From assembly GCA_002384055.1 (NCBI GenBank), contig DGAU01000003.1:5528-69527 (forward strand): 64,000 bases of DNA, written 5' to 3'. The stretch comes from Flavobacteriaceae bacterium UBA4022 (GTDB lineage Bacteria; Bacteroidota; Bacteroidia; Flavobacteriales; Flavobacteriaceae). The position numbers and the translations under genes are program-made. Under the pieces are notes generated by a model that saw nothing but the letters and a program-made list of their open reading frames with translations, searched no databases and was not told the DNA's origin. Of this stretch, positions 60,149 through 64,000 are shown piece by piece (the stretch's first letter is position 1; each line of letters begins with the position of its first letter).

Positions 60149-63100
60149 TTAATTCAATTTAAAATACACTTGTTCTTTGGTCAATGTTTCTATTAACGCT
60201 CTATTTATTAGCACCTTAGACTTTCTGCTAGACATAGATAAATGGACACTCTCTTCTCGATCAAAAACAGATAAGTACACGCCCTTTGTTCCCTTGTGTT
60301 TTTTCACGACTTTTTTCAGGGTATCAATATAAGCTTGGTCAAGACCATCAATAGGCACCTTAAAAGTGATTTTTTTTGCCAAAGTTTCCAAGACATCATG
60401 GAGCAATTGAAAATGGTTGTATTGCAAGCGTGGTTCCCCCTTTTTGCCCGTATCGCGATTGACCCAGCCTTCTTTGACAAAGGCCTTGATATATAAAAAT
60501 GCATCTATTTTTAAAAAATGACGGAACTTCAAATACTCCTCACCAAAAATGCGGAATTCGTAACTATCGTCGTAGTCTTCTAATAGGAACAAGCCCCACT
60601 CTTTTCCTTGCCGAGTGACCCGATGCTCCACCCCAGAAATGATACCGCCGAAGGCAATCTCACGGTTTGTATATGGGAGTAGATCCTGACAATGGGCTAC
60701 CTTTACATTACAGAATTCTGTCATCTCCGTTCTAAATTCATCCAAGGGATGGCCAGAAATGTATATCCCAACAACCTCCTTTTCTTGTTTGAGTTTTTTA
60801 ATAGCGCCCCAGGGTTCCGCAAAAGGGAGATCCGGCTCGGGGATTTGTACCTCACTCGCCGACCCAAACAAACTCACTTGCGATGAATTCTGTGATTCTT
60901 GATATTTTGCGGCAAAACGCAGCACTTTTTCATAAAAACAGACCCCATCACCCTCATCTTGCATATACTGGGCACGATGGGTGTCAAAACTATCAAAGCC
61001 CCCTGCCAATATTAAATTCTCAAATGCCTTTTTGTTGGCCGAGCGTAAATCTATTCGCTTGGACAAGTCAAAAATACTCTTATAACGCTCTTTTTTTCGA
61101 TTGGCTACAATGGTCTCTACGGCACTACTGCCCACGCCCTTGACCGCCCCCATACCAAAGCGGATGACCCCATTATCATTGACCGTGAATTTATAAAACG
61201 ACTCATTCACATCAGGGCCTAAAACTTGCAAGCCCATCCGGCGACACTCCTCCATAAAAAAGGTGACCTGCTTCATGTCATTCATGTTATTGCTCAACAC
61301 AGCAGCCATATATTCGGCAGGATAATTCGCCTTGAGATAAGCCGTTTGATAGGCAATCCAGGCATAACAGGTTGAATGACTTTTGTTGAAGGCGTAGCTG
61401 GCAAAAGCCTCCCAGTCTTTCCAAATTTTTTCTAAAATCTCTGCCGGGTGATTATTTTGCTCGGCTTGTTTAATAAATTTGGGCTTCATTTTATCCAAGA
61501 CGGCCTTTTGCTTTTTACCCATGGCCTTACGCAAGACATCAGCCTCGCCTTTGGTAAAGCCCGCTAGCTTTTGGGATAACAACATCACCTGTTCTTGGTA
61601 TACTGTAATACCGTATGTCTCTTTGAGATATCCCTCCATCTCTGGCAGGTCATAGGAAATGTCTTCTTCTCCATGTTTTCGGCGCACAAACGACGGGATG
61701 TATTCCATCGGCCCCGGACGATACAAGGCATTCATCGCAATTAAGTCGGCAAATACCGTTGGCTTTAGGTCCTTTAAATGCTTCTGCATTCCAGGAGATT
61801 CATACTGAAAAATCCCTACTGTATCGCCATTTTGAAACAGGGCATAGGTCTTATCGTCATCTAGAGGAAAGTCATCCGGGTCGAGCGTGATACCGTGCTT
61901 ATGGTAAACAAGCTTGACTGTATCCTTTATTAAGGTCAGGGTTTTTAAGCCCAAGAAGTCCATTTTGAGCAGACCTGCATTTTCAACCACGGCATTGTCG
62001 AACTGGGTCACATAAAGATCAGAATCTTTGGCCGTAGCAATCGGAACATAATTGGTAATATCATCTGGAGTAATGATCACCCCACAGGCATGAATACCAG
62101 TATTGCGCACAGAGCCTTCGAGCACACGTGCCTGATTAATGGTTTGTGCGCCTAAATCTTCAGCCTCAGAAAGGGCAACCAATTCGGCAACTTTAGGCAC
62201 GTCATCCGCACGATATTTCGTACGCCACTCCTGCGGCGTACTCGAAAAAATATGCTTGAGCTTGCTCATGTTGGGGATCAACTTGGCAATTCGATCCGCT
62301 TCATGGAGCGGCAGGTCGAGTACCCGTGCCGTATCGCGAATAGAACTTTTGGCCGCCATCGTTCCATAGGTGATGATTTGTGCCACTTGATTGGCGCCAT
62401 ATTTTTGGATGACATAATCCATGACGCGGCTCCGACCCTCATCATCAAAATCAATATCGATATCGGGTAAACTCACCCGATCAGGATTTAAAAAACGCTC
62501 AAAAAGCAGATCGTACTTGATGGGGTCAATATTGGTGATCCACAAACAGTAGGCAACGGCGCTTCCTGCCGCAGATCCGCGGCCAGGTCCCACAGAAACT
62601 TCCATTTTTCGGGCTTCAGCAATAAAGTCTTGAACGATCAAGAAATAGCCGGGATAGCCGGTGTTTTCAATGACACTTAGCTCAAACTTAAGTCGGTCCT
62701 CGATTTCTGGAGTAAGCTCAGGATAACGTTTTTTGGCCCCCTCAAAAGTCAGATGTTTTAAGTAGGCATTTTCTCCTCGCTTACCCTGGTCTTGTTCGTC
62801 TTGAGGATCTAAAAAATCTTCAGGAATCGCAAATTTTGGCAGCAAGACATCACGAAACAAAGTAAAAGGTTCGATCTTATTAATGATCTCAGAAATGTTT
62901 TCTATGGCTTGTGGCTGATCGGCAAAAAGCGCCTTCATTTCATTTGAGGACTTGAAATAATATTCCTGATTCGGCAACCCATAACGGGTGCCGCGGCCCT
63001 TTCCAATAGGCGTCAGTTGTTTTTCACCATCCTTGACACATAACAAAATGTCATGCGCATTAGCATCTTCTTTGCTGATATAATAGGTGTTGTTTGTCGC

Positions 63101-64000
63101 CACCAACGCCACATCATGTTTTTGTGCCAATTCAATGAGCACTTCATTAGCGCGCTCTTCGTCTTCTTGGCCATGTCGCATGACTTCGACATATAAATCA
63201 CCGCCAAATTGTGATTTCCACCAAAGCAGAGCCTCTTCAGCCTGCAACGTGCCTATATTGAGTATTTTTGAGGGGACCTCGCCATAGAGGTTACCGGTCA
63301 ATACGATAAGATCATCCTTGTACTGCGAGACAATAGCCTTATCTATGCGCGGGACATAGTAAAATCCTTCGGTAAAGGCCATCGAAGACATCTTTGCCAA
63401 ATTGTGGTAACCCTTTTTGTTCTTGGCCAAAAACACCACCTGATACCCATTGTCCTTAAATGACTTATTTTTGTGGTCCTCACAAACAAAAAATTCACAT
63501 CCGACAATAGCTTTAAGAGGCTGCTTGTCCGATTCTAATTCAATGGATTTATTGTATTGCCCCACTTGTTGCAAGAAATGAAACGCCCCCATCATATTCC
63601 CTGTATCAGTCAAGGCTACAGCGGGCATATCTGCAGATACAGCTGCCTTTATAAGATCTTGTGTCGATGAAGTAGACTGAAGAATCGAAAACTGTGAATG
63701 ATTGTGTAAATGGGCAAAGGACCATTCTGCCATTGAGTCAATGTCTGGGACGTCGCCCATTTCGGGGGTGTCCTGGATGGTGTTTTCCGAGTCGAGATTT
63801 CTTAGATTTTTAGACGCATCCTTGAGATTGACATGCTTCAGACCAACAGGCGCGACTTCTTTTGGCTGTGCCTGGGTAAACCGACCAAAAAATTCGGGAG
63901 ACTGCTTCTCAATATCTTCTCTAAAATAGCCCCGTCTTGTCAGCTCCAGAAAACAACGGGTTGTTGCCGCTACATCTGCCGTGGCGTTATGTGCCTCTGC
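60149..64000 (-). CDS. dnaE: DNA polymerase III subunit alpha with N-terminal exonuclease domain (5' partial)
   Basis: Replicative polymerase, at least 1,283 residues visible and open past the window edge. From the edge the frame reads AEAHNATADVAATTRCFLEL, the Exo III (HxxxxD) end of a DnaQ-like proofreading domain, then a linker, a PHP domain (HLHNHSQFSILQST), the catalytic palm (LPDIDIDFDDEGR), the fingers and a C-terminal OB/tau-binding region; QVSLFG is a clamp-binding motif. An ATG at 63760 would give a normal-length DnaE, but the continuous upstream frame with the exonuclease motif shows a fusion, known in Flavobacteriia. It sits alone upstream of trxA. Confidence 0.93.
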   Translation of the reverse strand, partial: AEAHNATADVAATTRCFLELTRRGYFREDIEKQSPEFFGRFTQAQPKEVAPVGLKHVNLKDASKNLRNLDSENTIQDTPEMGDVPDIDSMAEWSFAHLHNHSQFSILQSTSSTQDLIKAAVSADMPAVALTDTGNMMGAFHFLQQVGQYNKSIELESDKQPLKAIVGCEFFVCEDHKNKSFKDNGYQVVFLAKNKKGYHNLAKMSSMAFTEGFYYVPRIDKAIVSQYKDDLIVLTGNLYGEVPSKILNIGTLQAEEALLWWKSQFGGDLYVEVMRHGQEDEERANEVLIELAQKHDVALVATNNTYYISKEDANAHDILLCVKDGEKQLTPIGKGRGTRYGLPNQEYYFKSSNEMKALFADQPQAIENISEIINKIEPFTLFRDVLLPKFAIPEDFLDPQDEQDQGKRGENAYLKHLTFEGAKKRYPELTPEIEDRLKFELSVIENTGYPGYFLIVQDFIAEARKMEVSVGPGRGSAAGSAVAYCLWITNIDPIKYDLLFERFLNPDRVSLPDIDIDFDDEGRSRVMDYVIQKYGANQVAQIITYGTMAAKSSIRDTARVLDLPLHEADRIAKLIPNMSKLKHIFSSTPQEWRTKYRADDVPKVAELVALSEAEDLGAQTINQARVLEGSVRNTGIHACGVIITPDDITNYVPIATAKDSDLYVTQFDNAVVENAGLLKMDFLGLKTLTLIKDTVKLVYHKHGITLDPDDFPLDDDKTYALFQNGDTVGIFQYESPGMQKHLKDLKPTVFADLIAMNALYRPGPMEYIPSFVRRKHGEEDISYDLPEMEGYLKETYGITVYQEQVMLLSQKLAGFTKGEADVLRKAMGKKQKAVLDKMKPKFIKQAEQNNHPAEILEKIWKDWEAFASYAFNKSHSTCYAWIAYQTAYLKANYPAEYMAAVLSNNMNDMKQVTFFMEECRRMGLQVLGPDVNESFYKFTVNDNGVIRFGMGAVKGVGSSAVETIVANRKKERYKSIFDLSKRIDLRSANKKAFENLILAGGFDSFDTHRAQYMQDEGDGVCFYEKVLRFAAKYQESQNSSQVSLFGSASEVQIPEPDLPFAEPWGAIKKLKQEKEVVGIYISGHPLDEFRTEMTEFCNVKVAHCQDLLPYTNREIAFGGIISGVEHRVTRQGKEWGLFLLEDYDDSYEFRIFGEEYLKFRHFLKIDAFLYIKAFVKEGWVNRDTGKKGEPRLQYNHFQLLHDVLETLAKKITFKVPIDGLDQAYIDTLKKVVKKHKGTKGVYLSVFDREESVHLSMSSRKSKVLINRALIETLTKEQVYFKLN

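Overview
This window is a chromosomal segment of a Bacteroidota bacterium, most likely a marine member of the Flavobacteriaceae. The evidence is a SusC/SusD pair, many lipoproteins, A-rich starts without Shine-Dalgarno sequences, TAnnTTTG-type -7 elements, type IX secretion (T9SS) C-terminal domains, a mevalonate pathway, and a DnaE that carries an N-terminal proofreading exonuclease.

Region 1 (298-17206): a SusC/SusD outer-membrane uptake pair ends at a strong terminator. A tightly overlapping operon follows. It encodes three paralogous ~1,100-residue lipoproteins (13-bladed-type FG-GAP/VCBS repeats plus an ASPIC/UnbV domain), a vanadium-haloperoxidase/PAP2-type lipoprotein and a membrane-anchored SRPBCC/GyrI-like protein. 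There is no glycoside hydrolase. Region 2 (17257-21325): a LacI-type operator precedes an SLC45-like sugar permease, a PfkB sugar kinase and a sodium:solute symporter, a sugar uptake and phosphorylation unit.

Region 3 (21466-31754): an arsenosugar biosynthesis locus. It holds an AhpD-like protein, ArsS, a periplasmic rhodanese, two arsenosugar-type glycosyltransferases, a purine nucleoside phosphorylase, ArsM, a sterol-desaturase-type hydroxylase and a DUF547 protein. A MerT-like membrane protein, two further family 2 glycosyltransferases and an LpxR-like outer-membrane protein follow. I read ArsM/ArsS as making 5'-deoxy-5'-dimethylarsinoyl-adenosine, the phosphorylase as removing adenine, and the glycosyltransferases and lipid enzymes as elaborating the product.

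Region 4 (31751-52414) is mostly housekeeping: an M28 peptidase, a TolB-like lipoprotein, a polytopic glycosyltransferase, and a polyamine operon (arginine decarboxylase, agmatinase, a deoxyhypusine-synthase-like protein lacking the catalytic lysine, a small acidic protein). It also has a pseudouridine synthase lacking the canonical aspartate, an isoprenoid set (UbiA-type prenyltransferase, mevalonate kinase, MvaD), tRNA-Leu, an M20 dipeptidase, HemW and RuvC.

Region 5 (52839-58551) is an AT-rich integrated island at tRNA-Asp. A perfect 122-bp direct repeat that includes the tRNA 3' end and its terminator bounds it, and a third, diverged copy lies in the middle. It carries a decayed REP/RAYT element, gene fragments, an FG-GAP/T9SS protein and an OafA-type acyltransferase, and I see no integrase. 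Region 6 (58679-64000): a DUF58 protein, thioredoxin, and the large 5'-partial dnaE.
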